Made by a program: the position numbers and the translations under genes. Shown here one piece after another: positions 32,212-44,235 of a stretch of DNA of 64,000 bases (the first letter of the stretch is position 1; each line of letters starts with the position of its first letter). The stretch spans positions 6,628,891-6,692,890 of the forward strand of contig CAXIPT010000004.1 in assembly GCA_964030475.1 (NCBI GenBank), read 5' to 3'. Source of the DNA: Tethya wilhelma. Its lineage: Eukaryota > Porifera > Demospongiae > Tethyida > Tethyidae. Under the pieces are notes generated by a model, which saw nothing but the letters and a program-made list of their open reading frames with translations, did not search any database and was not told the origin of the DNA.

Positions 32212-33992
32212 TTAGATTGTACTTGGAGTGTATCTATCTGGAGGTTGCCTTGACCTGGTGGATCGACGTACAGCACGCTCGGCGGGTGGAGAATCTATTA
32301 GTGGAGGTCTTTCATCAGGCGATATTGAAAAAGGCAGTACTTCTTCGTCTTCAGTGACAACAGCATTGTCTTCATAGCGACGGCGAATCTGATCCAAGTG
32401 TCTTTTTGTCACTGAGCCTGATTCCAATCTAGTCTTGGTCCTAACACCTTCTCAATGGTAGCCCTTAGCCACTTGTCACCACTACGAAAATTGCGAACAT
32501 AAACTCTTTCTCCTGTTGTCACGTTCTGAGGCACAGATCCCTTTTGTTGTTTCTCTTCAACTCTCTTGTGTAGGTCAGGCAGTAACAAGTCCATTGCAGT
32601 TTTCGGCTTCCGGCCCATCAATAATTCAACTGGGGTGACTCCTGTTGTAGAATGAGGTGTATTGCGATATTTGAACAATGCTCTAGCTACTCTCAGTTCA
32701 AAATCCCCCTGTGGATACTTCTTGAGACCAGACTTCATCACCTGTACTGCTCTCTCTGCTAACCCATTTGTGGCTGGGTGGTAAAGAGCTGTAGTTTGAT
32801 GTCGAATGCCATTCTTCCTCACAAATGCTTGGAATTCTTCAGAAGTGAAAGACGTTCCATTGTCGGACACTAACAGTTCCAGCAATCCATGGCATGCGAT
32901 CATGTTCCTTAAAGCTTTGATGGTTACTGAGGAACTGGTGGACGAAACTGGAACTGCTTCTATCCACTTTGAGTGTGCATCAATAGCCAATAACACTGTT
33001 TTCCCTTCAAATGGTCCAAAATGATCAATATGAACCCTACACCAAGGTCGCTGTGGCCACTTCCAAGGGTGCACTGGAGCTTCACTAGGGTTCCGTTGGT
33101 TAACTTGGCAGGTGTGGCAGTTCTGAACTCTGCCCGTGATGTCTGCATCAATGCCTGGCCACCAAACTACTTGTCTAGCCAACATTTCCATCTTGGACAC
33201 TCCAGGATGTCCATTGTGTTAACAGTTCCAAAACAGACTCTCTTCCCAGAGTAGGTATCACGACACGATTTCCCCACAACACACATTCCTCCTGTATGCT
33301 GAGCTCATCCTTCCTCCATCGATATGGTTCCAAATTATCTTCTGCTGTGTCATTCCAGCCTTTGTGGGTGAATGTTCGGACTCTAGATAGAAGAGGATCT
33401 CTGTCAGTCCACTTCCTAATCTGGACAGCTGTAATGGGTGCAGTCTGTAGTGTTTCCATTAATAATACCAACTCTCCTGGAGTTGTAGAGGGCTCTGACT
33501 CAGTTTGCAACGGTAACTGGCTCAACCCATCTGCGTTGGCCAGTTTCTCTCCTGGTCTGTAGGAAATATGATACTGATATGCACTGAACATTAAAGCCCA
33601 CCTCTGTAATCTTGCTGAGGCCATGGTAGGGGTTGCCTTATGCTCATTTAAGATGTACTGCAAGGGTTTGTGGTCTGACACGATGTCAAACCTCCTTCCA
33701 AAGAGATACTGATGAAATCGCTGGACTCCGAACTTTATTGCCAGAGCTTCTTTGTCCAACTGTAAATACCGTCGTTCTGCATCGCTCAAGCTCCTGGAAG
33801 CATACGCCACTGGTTGTTCTGTGCCATCCCCTCGTACGTGGGACAGCACTGCTCCCACCCCATAGGGTGATGCATCTGTTGCCAATGTGAGTTGCTTCTC
33901 TGGGTCATAATGAGCCAACACGGGTGCCTTCACCTTGACTGTCTTGAATGCCTTGTCCTCTGCTGTTCCCCATTTCCATTGTGCTTTCTTCT
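32212..33992 (-). pseudogene. Gypsy D pol: RNase H, integrase, tail
   Basis: Three overlapping frames encode the second half of a Ty3/gypsy polyprotein. RNase H (33175-33933) has ATDASPYGVGAVLS, SDHKPLQYIL and ANADGLSQLP. Integrase (32409-33200) has an HTCQ zinc-finger end, IDHFGPFEGK, VSDNGTSFTSEEF and NGLAERAVQ with the DDE residues present. A tail (32212-32427) ends at a stop ten bases before the LTR. Frameshifts lie near 33190 and 32420. The part before 33992 (gag, protease, RT) is missing and replaced by repeat E. It is clearly a different family from gypsy A. Confidence 0.9.
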
Positions 33993-34365
33993 GCTACGTT
34001 AGATAATAATCGATTTAATATCTCCCCATCCCACTGCGGTCGCAAGATGAAACTCACACAACATGAAGCCATATATAGTAAAGGAAGTTCTTGAACAAAA
34101 ATAAAAAAAATTCAAAGAATCCTTTTTTCAGAATCACAAATTTTTAATTAAACGATAGTAGCAATTAATTTTATTTAATTCAATTAATTGAATCAAGCAT
34201 ATCACTGGAAAGCAGAATTCGTATGCTTTCAGAATATTTCAATCCTGCATTTCAAAACTAACTATAATTCTAACTATAATTCTATCTCAGTAAATCAGTT
34301 AAGGTAAGGTACCTGTTCACCGAGTTTCGGCAAAATCCATGACAGTCATGGAATTTGTGTGCCCG
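33993..34365 (-). repeat. Repeat E, copy 2
   Basis: This is the reverse complement of repeat E, with ATTCAATTAATTGAATCAAG and the same small ATG frame, here with substitutions and a changed donor. It extends further than copy 1 to CAGTTAAGGTAAGGTACCTG and CGAGTTTCGGCAAAATCC. It sits between gypsy D and gypsy A copy 2. Confidence 0.8.
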
Positions 34366-34600
34366 TATGGTATTTTGCAAAACCTAGTCACACCCACCCC
34401 ACCGAAATACAAGACGTTTGCTGAGATAAAAACAGCATTGTCAACGCATTTTGAGCCTAAACCACTAGTGATTGTGGAAAAGTTTCACTTCTATCGCAGG
34501 AATCAAGAAACAGTCAACGAGTATGTTGCAGAGCTTCGCCGTAAAGCTGCACATTACAAGTTTGGAGCCAATTTGGAAGAGGCTATTTGTGACCAGTGGT
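34366..34600 (+). pseudogene. Gypsy A copy 2: capsid fragment
   Basis: The frame after TATGGTATTTTGCAAAACC encodes a gag capsid segment with TFAEIKTALSTHF, FHFYRRNQETVNEYVAELRR and KFGANLEEAICD. It is interrupted after the codons for Cys-Asp by the miniature hAT element at 34601 and resumes at about 34932. Confidence 0.8.
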
Positions 34601-34931
34601 GTAGCCAGGGGGGGCACAGGGAGCATTTGCCCCTCCTTTTTTTCAGTCGCGAAATTTACACTTTGGTATTATAATGCGCTATTCTTTCGTGTACTTACTT
34701 TAGCAACGCTGCTTACAGTCATCTTTGGCCAGAATTTAACTTTTAAAAGCTTTCTTTTTGCTGCTACAAAACTTTAGTGAGCGTTCGATCTAGCAAGCGC
34801 TTAATGAATGGGAGGAGCTAAAATTAGCTGATTAAGTGGGTGTGGTTTTCAGTCGCACAAATTTTTCCACCGCGCTTCACGTGGAATATGTTTATTTCTC
34901 CCTCTTTTCTAAAATCCTGGCTACGCCCCTA
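34601..34931. mobile_element. Miniature hAT element in gypsy A gag, copy 2
   Basis: The left end reads TGGTGTAGCCAGGGGG and the right end, read inward, GGGGCGTAGCCAGGATTTTA. The flanks are GTGACCAG and GTGACCGC, six of eight bases alike, which fits a decayed 8-bp target duplication. It has no ORF. The same insertion is present in gypsy A copy 1. Confidence 0.8.
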
Positions 34932-37329
34932 GTGACCGCCTGGTATGTGGGTTGAGAAGTGAAGGCACACAGAGATGCTTACTCACAGAATCAACATTAA
35001 CTCTAGCTACTGCTGTAAGTATCGCACAAAGCATGGAGGCAGACCACAAGAACACACAGTCAATGAAGGCAGCGCTGCCTGACCTACCTGTTGGTTTTGT
35101 GCAAGGTGGAAAACCAAGCTACCATGGGAAGAAGAAGAAATGCTTACCTGGTAAACAAACCAGTCAAACTGGTCAAACCACAGCCACAAAGCCATGTCAT
35201 TGTTGTGGTAGTACAAATCACACTGGTCAAGGTTGTGTGCATAGAGACACCGTTTGCCACAAGTGTAAGAAAAGAGGCCATCTGGCCAGAGTGTGTGGTA
35301 ATACAAGAAGGCAAGCCAACACCATATTGAGGATGATGCTGATGAAGATAAGAATTCAGACTCACCTGAACACAATTTCATAACCACAGAGTACTCTGTT
35401 ATCAATAGAGTTGGAGCACCACCAGTGAAGCCTTACAAGGTTACTCTGAGTCAAGCAGTGGAAATGGAAATAGACACTGGTGATGCAGTTACATTGATTT
35501 CATCCAAACTACAGAAGAAATTGTTTCTGCAAGCAAAGTTAAAGGCTTCGAGCATTCGATTGCGTACCTATACATCAGAGATGATCAAGGTTGTCGGAGA
35601 GATGACAGTGACTGCATCTCATAGTGAATACGTTGGAGAGCACCACCTGTACGTTGCTGGCCCTGCTCTTTTGGGTCGTGACTGGCTGAAAGATTTGCGT
35701 CTGGATTCCAGTATCAAGCACCACTATCAGCCGATCAGGTACAAAAGAAGTATTCAGACATGTTTGAGGAAAACCTTAGCAGCTGCTCGACTTCAACGGT
35801 GGGCTATCATTCTTTCAGCACATACTTATGAGATTCGTTTTCGTCCAACAGCTGAGCATGGAAATGCTGACGCTTTGTCTCGGGGCCCCTTGTCAACTAT
35901 TACAAGCGAGAGCTGTCCAATTGCTGATTGTGTTGGTGAGGAAGATGAGTCATTGATGCCACTGTTTTGAACATCGCTCGATTAGATGCATTACCAGCAG
36001 ATCTAGCACAAGCTACACAAGAAGATCCACTGTTGAGGAAAGTGTTGGAGTATACACAGAAGGGTTGGCCAAAACAAATTACTGATGTGTTGAAACCATA
36101 CTTCACAAAGAAAAATGAACTCTCCATCGAAGAAGGTTGTATTTACAGAGGCATTCATGTAGTTATTCCATTGAAATTGAGAGACCAGATTTTGCAGGAA
36201 CTGCACAGGGGTCATCAAGTCATGGTGAGAATAAAGTCTCTCGCCCGGAGTCACATCTGATGGCCTACTATTGACACCCATATTGAGGAGAATGTAAGTT
36301 ATGCTCAAGTTGTCAAGAGCTCAGTCATGCTCCAGCGAAGGCTCCACTCCATCCTTGGAAATGGCCTGTGTCACCATAGCAACGTATCCACATTGATTTT
36401 GCAGGTCACATTGATGGAAGAATGCTGTGGATGTGCATTCGAAATGGCCTGAGATTTGCATTATGAAGAGTACAATAGCCGGTAACACTGTGAACGAACT
36501 TCGTCAAGTGTTTTCCCATTATGGATTACCTCAGCAGGTTGTCTCAGATAATGGTCCCCAGTTTATCTCTGAAAAGTTTGAACAGTTTTTGAAGAGCAAT
36601 GTGGTGAAACACATTCATTCAGCACCTTATCACCCTGCGTCGAATGGTGCTGCAGAGAGACTTGTACAAACTGTGAAACAATCTGTCAAGTCTGATTTGA
36701 GGAAAGGGGAATCTTTGGAAAAGGCTGTTTGTTCATTTTTGTTGCAGTAACGCTCCACGCCACATGCTACTACTGGAGCTACTCCAAGTATGTTGTTCTA
36801 TGGCAGGAACATTCACACTCGTTTGGATCTGTTAAAACCCACTGTGACTGTCAGAGTCAAGGGAGAGCAGGAGCGCCAAAAACTCCAGCATGACTCAAAA
36901 GCTAGAGATCGTGAATTGGCGATTGAACAGTTGGTATGGACTAGGAATTACCGAGACGGTCTGAAGTGGGTAAAAGGAGTGGTGGTGGACCGTTTAGGTC
37001 CTGTCTCGTACTTGGTCAAACTTCCTACTGGTGAATTGAGGAGAAGGGACATTGATCAGCTCCGAGCTGCCGTCAATGGAAATATGTCTGTTGAAGATGC
37101 CAAGGAGATTGAAGTTTTCCCTTCAACTACTACAGTTCCAAACACACTGCCTGTGATGCCTCATCCTTCTTCTGATTCGGCAGAGCAAGGCTCTTCGACT
37201 CAAGAGACCAACTCAGAGAATACTGGTCGTCGTTACCCAGCTTGGGTTCGTAAACCTCCAGAGTACTTTTCGTATTTACTGATTCCAGATCCTTCATTTT
37301 TAGGAGGGAGGAGTTGTGATGTATGTTGA
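34932..37329 (+). pseudogene. Gypsy A copy 2, reverse transcriptase deleted
   Basis: The gag tail with zinc knuckles (34952-35383) and protease (35425 on, with IDTGDA in place of IDTGAA) are near copies of 23773-24640. At 35776 the frame jumps to sequence equal to copy 1 at about 25840. About 1.2 kb, holding all of reverse transcriptase and the first half of RNase H, is therefore missing. The rest (RNase H end, zinc finger, integrase, tail) follows, with stops or frameshifts near 35968, 36258, 36295 and 36748. The element cannot be autonomous. Confidence 0.9.
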
Positions 37330-37541
37330 CTCTAAGACTATGTGTACTATACTGTTCTCTGAACTGTGTAGTGTAATGGAATTATTAAGTTGTGCATTAT
37401 GACGTCATTAGTGTATTTAAAGCTATTAGTTTTGTGTAACTGTTCAGTCTGTGACTTATTCAAGAATACTTTTGAACTATTGTTGACTAGTAGAGCACTA
37501 GCATGCCTACTGAGGGCGAGGACAGAACAGATTTTGCCACA
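37315..37541 (+). repeat. Gypsy A 3' LTR, copy 2
   Basis: It begins TGTGATGTATGTTGACTC after the AGGAGGGAGGAG purine tract and ends GATTTTGCCACA, 227 bp. The ten bases after it (ACAAGGCCTG) are also found next to the copy 3 LTR at 9982-9991, read on the minus strand. Confidence 0.88.
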
Positions 37542-38482
37542 ACAAGGCCTGAATCAGGCTGAATGGAGAAAGAAAGAGTCAGAAACTATATTATCGTAAA
37601 CCAAAGACTGATATACAGAGAGATTTTGAGTTGCTTTTGGTAATTTTAAGTTGAAAGGGGGGTTCCAGTTAGCACTTTTCCAGTCCCCACAGTTAATTAT
37701 TATGCAAGGTCTCAGCTAAAAGAGGGGTTCCATGGAACCCTAGGAACCGCCCTAAATCCGCCACTGTTGTTCTTCAATTATCGGACGCTATTCTGACTTA
37801 CCTGTGGGCATTGCTGCTTCGAAACTATTACCATTAGACTGCTGGTGAAAATCTACTCCAGGTTGTGCAAACATCCAGCCCCACCCCCTTTCAGTAACGC
37901 TTTCTGGCACGATCAAAGGGTGTATCCGAAATACTCAATAGTCGGCCCAAAAAATCACATCACAGACGGCAGCTCAAAACAACCTGTAAACTTGTGGTAG
38001 AGCTTCCCAATCTGGAGATCAGAAAGTTCAGTTCTCTTACTATTAATATTCCAAGAGAGAAGCTGATTGCAGGCAGCAGTGTCTCAAACAAAGCCGTCAT
38101 ATCATTGAGGTCGAGCGATCCAATATAAAATGGCCAATTTCACTGTTTTACTGAATTTTAGCAATTGCTGTGAAAGTAAGCAATACTTAATAGTATAGAC
38201 ATGTAAAGAAGCTTATCAATAGCTTCTATATGTAATTTTTAAGTTGTTTTATGGAGTTTAACGGTACATTAAACATAGTTAACCTAAGAGCTCAGGTAAT
38301 TGGGCGGGGCATGGTGTGGGGGGTTCTGCCCACCCCTTCTACGCATGCGCAAACTGGTCTCTCTTATTCTGCCTCGTGCACACAGTGCTTGTCGTTGGCT
38401 GTATGGTTGCTTGTAAAATTCCGCCTGAATTGTGTTCCTTGTCCGCCATTTCGCCTCAAACTAAGGCCCATCAATCGCTAAG
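37542..38482. other. No recognised gene; leader of DIRS-like element
   Basis: The part just before 38483 has a GC-rich CCGCCATTTCGCC sequence that could be the 5' untranslated region of the DIRS-like gag. I see no open frame with a domain before it. Confidence 0.4.
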
Positions 38483-39753
38483 ATGTCTTCTTCTGACTCT
38501 GGAGGCGCCACACCGGGCCACAGTGGAGCAGTGCAGCTGAACCAAGCCACTCTGGACGCCATCATCCAAGGGGTGGCGACCAAGCTGGACCAACATGTTA
38601 AACGAACGGAGAAGGGCAAGGGAGCAGTGAAGGGGATGGTTGTGTCTCCGCCAACTAGCGAACCCCCCAAGGGTAAGTAAAGGCAATTCATGGTAACAAT
38701 TTGTTTTTGCGGTGGCCCACAAGCTAGCGGCATAGCGAGTCCCCCTCCACTCTAACAAGAGTGTGATATGATTGGGAGAGGCCGGGCCATTGGCCCAGCC
38801 ACAAGCAAGGCAGGCACAATGAGCTGGCAATGCAGGGCAGGTGAACACAAAGAGCACCGATATTCGGGCAAACGGTCCAGCTGATCACCCTCAGCACTCT
38901 AATTGCACACACCTTTCACATATCTCATAATCACATCCGCTCTCACATACACACACTCATTCATGTTCATACTCATCTAGCTTCATGCTGGCAAATGGGC
39001 GCAGGTAGTAAAAAGCAAAACAAAACGAAACAAAACAAAAAAGCTATACTAAGCATGTGTTACCTATCATTTGGCTTGTAGGTGACTAGGGCAAACTACC
39101 CTCTCACAGAGAGCTGGCCGATGCTTGTATAAAGTCATTTGACACGGATGATAAGATCCCTCCCATTAGCGATCTGGCCACCCCCAGGGTGATTGGAGGG
39201 TTAGAGGTAGCTTGCAGCCAGAGCCCCAGTCTACAATTGATGACAATAGGCCCTGGGCTTCCAGCGGTGTGTAGAAGGATGGTGGACAGAATCCGCTCAG
39301 AGGCATTTGTGGACTTTGCAGAGCTGCCCCCAGCAAAAGGGAAGAGAGTCAGGCGATGGAGGGCCAGGAAATCGTGGTGCAGGCAGCAGATCTGTTGCAG
39401 TCCAAGAGATTGATCCCTGACCTGGCCACATGGAGCCAATGCTTCGCATTGTATGTAGCAGTTCTGGCCCCTCAAAAGCAGGAAAGGCTACTACAGCTGA
39501 TGGCGTACTATTCTCTCATTGCAAAAGTCAGTGCGAAGTTCAGGTGGCCCTTGTGGGTAGTGTATGACCAGAATTTCAGGCAGGAGGCAGCTGGAAACCC
39601 CCTGATGTCACATGGGCGAAGGCAGATCCGAGTATCTATACGCAGTGCTTCACAAACCAAACAATGCAGGCAGAGATCTGGTGCGACAGATGCCACTCAC
39701 TGGACCACTCGTCTAGCAGGTGCCGATTTCGTCCAAGGAAGAGACCTTGGTCG
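38483..39753 (+). pseudogene. DIRS-like element 1, gag with intron
   Basis: Exon 1 (38483-38672) starts at an ATG with a Ser-rich N-terminus. It has a strong donor (AAGG before GTAAGT). A 409-bp intron ends at TTGTAG, and exon 2 starts at 39082 in phase 1. Exon 2 is homologous to the gag exon of the copy at 51236-52110: KSFDTDDKIPP, SLQLMTIGPGLPA and SEAFVDFAELPPAKGK. This copy has TAG at 39087-39089 where the other has a Leu codon, and an 11-base deletion near 39345. It ends at the single n at 39754, soon after the zinc knuckle (CDRCHSLDHSSSRC). Confidence 0.8.
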
Positions 39754-39754
39754 N

Positions 39755-40010
39755 GTCTCCTACTTATAACCAAAATGGCTTCTATCCCTGAACCAAATCA
39801 TAATTATGCACAAAACTCCTTCAAATTTCCAAATAAAGCCCACCATAAACTGACTTCAAAGTCTGGAATGAGAATGGAAATAAGATTCATGATTAAATTG
39901 TACTTCAAACACAAACCCAATCCCCTTATCCCATTCTAACCAATCAAATCAAACTTGGCTGATCACACTATAACTTGAAAGATCAGTGCAGGCTACCTAT
40001 TTTTCAGTTG
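39755..40010. other. No recognised gene
   Basis: AT-rich sequence after the n at 39754. The frame that runs through it is a continuation across the assembly join and has no domain. Confidence 0.4.
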
Positions 40011-40490
40011 TCCGAAAAGCAAGGCCGAGAAAGACAGATTCAAAGCAATTCAGTTGAGGAACAGCAATTCAGCTAAGGAAAAAGCAAGGTTGTGAAGAAG
40101 CAAGGGAAAAGCAAGGTCCTGAAGGAACAGATTCAAAGCAATTCAGTTGAGGGAAAAGCAAGGCCCTGAAGGAACAGATTCAAAGCGAGGGAAAAGCAAG
40201 GCCCTGAAGGAACAGATCCAGAGCAATTCAGTTGAGGGAAAAGCAAGGCCCTGAAGGAACAGATTCAAAGTAATTCAGTTCAGGGAAAAGCAAGGCCCTG
40301 AAGGAACAAATTCAAAGCAATTCAGTTGAGGGAAAAGCAAGGCCTGAAGGAACAGATTCAAAGCAATTCAGTTGAGGGAAAAGCAAGGCCCTGAAGGAAC
40401 AGATTCAGAGCAATTCAGTTGAGGGAAAAGCAAGGCCCTGAAGGAACAGATTCAAAACAATTCAGTTGAGGGAAAAGCAAGGCTGTCAAA
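40011..40490 (+). repeat. Minisatellite, about 47-bp unit
   Basis: Roughly nine units contain GGGAAAAGCAAGGCCCTGAA, GGAACAGATTCAAAGC and AATTCAGTTGA. Some units are shorter. The unit length is 46-47 bases, not a multiple of three, so it is not a coding repeat. The array ends just before the first exon of the gene at 40.5-41.3 kb. Confidence 0.9.
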
Positions 40491-41341
40491 GGAGCAGACC
40501 AATATCGATTTGAAGCTAACTTACCAAATAGGTCACACGTCAGTCAAGCAAATGGTGGAGTTGAAGACACAATTGAGACATCTTATATAGATGTTGGTGG
40601 ACCAAGTGATGAAACCATCACGAATGAACTGCAAGGTAAACAGATCCTGCATGTGAACAATGTGTCATGATAAATTTCCTTTCTTATACTACATATAAAG
40701 CATAGTTGCCTACTAATTACAAACTATTCCACTGTGTGTATATAATTATATATGCATGACAACGTGCATGCAGTGAAAACCATAATTATTAACATATATC
40801 CAATAATTTTTGCAAAATCTGATGTTTTTCTACAATTTTAAACTATAGATTTTGCCAACCTGGAAATTGTCAGCAACAGCAACATAGCCACTTTGGCCAG
40901 TCTGGCCTACAGCAACGCAGATGCAGAAGCTGACAGTAAGTACCTTATTTGATCATAGCATCAAACTCACATTTATATCAACTTAATTTGACTTCCATTA
41001 CAGGTAATGTCGACATTGATGAACTGTTAGAGACAGCATCCGTCATGTCAGAATCATCATTACCAGCAATTCTGTCATTTCTTCATCCACCACCAACTAG
41101 TACTCCTTTCACTGCAGCCGGTCCTCCAGTTGGTCCTTCGGTCACTGCAGTCAGTCCTTCAGGTCCTTTAGTCACTCCAGTTGGTCTTCCAGTCCCTAGT
41201 ACTGGGCCACCCACAGATCCACGACTCAGAAGGTGTAGACATACCAGTAGGCCAGGTGCAAGGCGTGGTCATCCCAGGAAATCAGTAGCCCGGAGACCTG
41301 GGACTCCCCGACCATGGCCACGTAGAGGACCTAGGGCCTAG
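40491..41341 (+). CDS. Unknown three-exon gene segment
   Basis: Three exons join in a single frame. One ends at 40635 (CAAG before GTAAAC). The second is 40849-40935 (CTATAG acceptor, GACA before GTAAGT). The third is 41004-41341 (TTACAG acceptor) and ends at a stop. All introns are phase 1. The first exon encodes an acidic region (VEDTIETSYIDVGGPSDET), the second a short Ala- and Asn-rich stretch, and the third DIDELLETASVM, then a Pro-, Thr- and Val-rich low-complexity region, and a basic Arg-rich tail. No family is recognised. A frame with GGGPRGGG repeats follows the stop in another phase. Its start, perhaps left of the minisatellite, was not found. Confidence 0.55.
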
Positions 41342-41689
41342 GGGTGGAGGACCTAGGGGTGGAGGTGAGTGGAGGAGACCCAATCCTTTCTTTATAGTAA
41401 GTGTATTTAACTACTACAAACATACACATTAGGATAATTTTACTCAAAATTAATGTCAAGACAAGTATATAGGTGAGAGACCAAATCTAAGGAAAGCCTA
41501 TAAACAACATAATACACCTGCTTACCACTATATATCTAGGCAACCTCATTGTCAAGTTACATCAACTAATTTAGGAAGCTTTAAATTTGATATACAACAC
41601 ACAAATTTCCAATAAAGATCCATATCCATGGCGAAACTTTGTCTTTTGAAATGCCACCGGATCATGTCCAGTACACGGACCCCGGCGCG
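41342..41689. other. No recognised gene
   Basis: It contains the RGG-like out-of-frame sequence after the unknown gene and then AT-rich sequence. The stretch GTCCAGTACACGGACCCC at 41667-41684 is repeated inverted at 41909-41927. Confidence 0.4.
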
Positions 41690-42428
41690 AATTAATTACC
41701 AGATGTAGTAATATGCAAATTTTGAGATAGCGCTTGCATTGTAATCTACGTCATTGCAGTTAGCTATTTTCCAAATTTGAAGCAGCTAGGCGCTATAATT
41801 TTGGAGATATGAGCTCAAATATACGGACCGTTCATTCCAATTTTACTCGCTAAAATCGTGAGCAAATACGTTGCTAAGCACGAGTAATTAATTCGCGCTG
41901 GGGTCCGTGTACTGGACATGATCCAGAATAGCTATAATGCATGCATTAATATTGGGCACTTATTTCGGCGCCATTTATAGCTTAGTTACTCTAGTTACAG
42001 CCCACCCGCTACATTATTCTACTTAGTAGACTTACTTACCTCGTTGGTGAATCCTCCTGGAAGGCTCGCTGGTCTTCTGTGTCTTTAAAAAGGCTCATAA
42101 AGTAAGTTTTAACTGGCGCTTCAACAAACTTCGTGCATATTCTGATACTACACTAAAATTGTACCACAAAAATAAATTGTTTGTAACACGGATAGTATAC
42201 GTAGTTTGTGTACTCGCGCTTAGCAACGTATTTGCTCACGATTTTAGCGAGTAAAATTGGAATGAACGGTCCGTATATTTGAGCTCATATCTCCAAAACT
42301 ATAGCGCCTAGCTGCTTCAAATTTGGAAAATAGCTAACTGCAATGACGTAGATTACAATGCAAGTGCTATCTCAAAATTTGCATATTACTACATCTGGTC
42401 GGTTTTCCAAAATTGGGTCACAATTATG
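41690..42428 (-). mobile_element. Element B, inverted second copy
   Basis: The part 41940-42428 is the reverse complement of 16702-17190, ending with GGTCGGTTTTCCAAAATTGG. The part 41700-41885 is an inverted duplicate of 42215-42405, so this copy has arms of about 185 bp around a 330-bp centre. No gene is present. Confidence 0.75.
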
Positions 42429-42835
42429 ATAGTAAAAATTTCAAAAAAATATGTAGTTTAGGAATGGGCAGTGCGGTAAAAAGCATTGGAACAAGGCATG
42501 TCTCAATTTCGGCACATGACTACTTCATTTTTGATTTATTCTTGATTCCTGTATGGATTCTCTGTGTTATAAATTATAAAATAATGCGATGATCTGTACT
42601 ACTATAGTACAATAGCTTATTGTTGCATTGGTTCAATCTAATCAGTTGGCTAAGCAGTGGAGTAAACTATAACAAGATAGGCAACTTAAACTGGACTGCC
42701 AGTCAAGAGTTGACATAAAAAATGAAGTAGTTATGTGCCGAAATTGAGACATGCCCTGTTCTAATGCTTTTTACTGCACTGCCCATTCCTACACTACTTA
42801 TTTTTTTGAAAATTTTACTACTTGTTCATCCACTT
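42429..42835. mobile_element. Element C foldback copy
   Basis: Starts AGTAAAAATTTCAAAAAAAT, then GGAATGGGCAGTGC and TTTCGGCACATGACTACTTC. The right arm is the inverse and ends TTTTACTACTTGTTC. It abuts element B on its left. Confidence 0.88.
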
Positions 42836-44235
42836 TTTTCAACACTACAGTGTGGAGACTATCAGAGACTGGTTAGTCCCTACAAAAAGCTTGAGTTGTG
42901 CGGCTACAATGTATTTCATGACTGGAGGAGGCTAATGCGCATGCGCATAATAATACCACTTGGATAATGACCTTTGAACTCTACATACAAAGATGGCTGC
43001 ACTGTAGTACATGAATTTATAAACTAAGTTTCAAAGCTTTCTAGTTTTTGTTTAGGCCTATTTGAGATTGAAACGAATATAAAGGAATGTACTACCAATG
43101 AAAAGAACTTACTTTGTGCTGTCAAAGTTGGCTCAACACATTCTGGTTGGCACTATGGTGGCTTCTCAATAGCATTCACTACGAGTGCTGAGGAAAGTTT
43201 TTGTGAGCTTTAGGCCTTGCATGCTGTTGGTAATCTGTCATGCATTGAGTTCCTCTGAGCAACTTTGAAGGTTTAATTTTGTTTCACTAGATTTTTATCA
43301 CTTTGTATGGTGTCTATGGGACAGTCGGCCCATTCCTACTATACGTACATGATAGTTTTCAATATGTGTGAGTACATGTATCTGTCTGGTGTTCATATGT
43401 GAGCTTTAGGACATTTACCATCCTAGGCCTTGGAACTTGTATGGTCAGCTATGTATTCTGACTGTTAACATTACTTATCTGCATGAATGCTAATAAATAT
43501 CTCACGTATTTTCACTCATAATAATTATAGTGTTTGTTTCATTTCTGTACTAATGAAGGGAATATGTCCTTCTTCAACAGCTAGTATTATATTCCTTTTT
43601 CAAACAGCAGGTACAATGGTACTATTCCTTCATTAAACAGGTAGTACAATGGTACCAGATATTCAATCACTACAATGTACTTATTATCCATCTCGTTCAA
43701 CCGAATTCGAATATCGTATATGGTACAACCGATTCTCCTCAATGCGTTCTTCATTAAATTTTACAATAATATTTACGTGTCGACACACAAGTTATATCAA
43801 TTTCATTCTTCTCATAGATTTCCAGTCAATATTGGGATTGAGGTATTAATGGAGTATGTTGTTAATTATTACGTTGAGTGTGGGTGCATGTTAAAATATC
43901 GTGGTATAATGGATGTATAGTGCGAACGTTCATCTTTTTAATTGCTATTACGTATACTGCGTCCTCCTTTGGGTTCACCAGGGGTTATAATAAAGCTAGT
44001 GGCATCAGGAATGAGTAATGGGTCTTCTTTTATCTTCAAAATAGGTTGATGTGGTCGTATTGCCTCATGTCTGATGGTGATGTGACTACGTATGGGTTTT
44101 CGTTGCTGCTCAACTGCAATGGCTTGGCTGGGTGTCACTAGGGCTACTGGTGATCTCTGCACATTGTGGCTGGGTATACAGCCACATCATCACTGGTTGA
44201 TGAAATGGCCTGGTCTCTTGGTTTATTTATACAAG
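42836..44235. other. No assigned gene; dispersed repeat
   Basis: Sequence 43175-43290 repeats 29260-29370. Frames at 43649-43920 (plus) and 43938-44162 (minus, with PDATSFIITPGEPKGGR) look somewhat protein-like, but I recognise no family and no splice borders, so I do not call them genes. Confidence 0.35.

Noticed and set aside
40011..40490. Regular array resembling CRISPR repeats
   Set aside because: Units are directly adjacent with no unique spacers, vary in length, and lie in an intron-containing eukaryotic genome, so it is a minisatellite.
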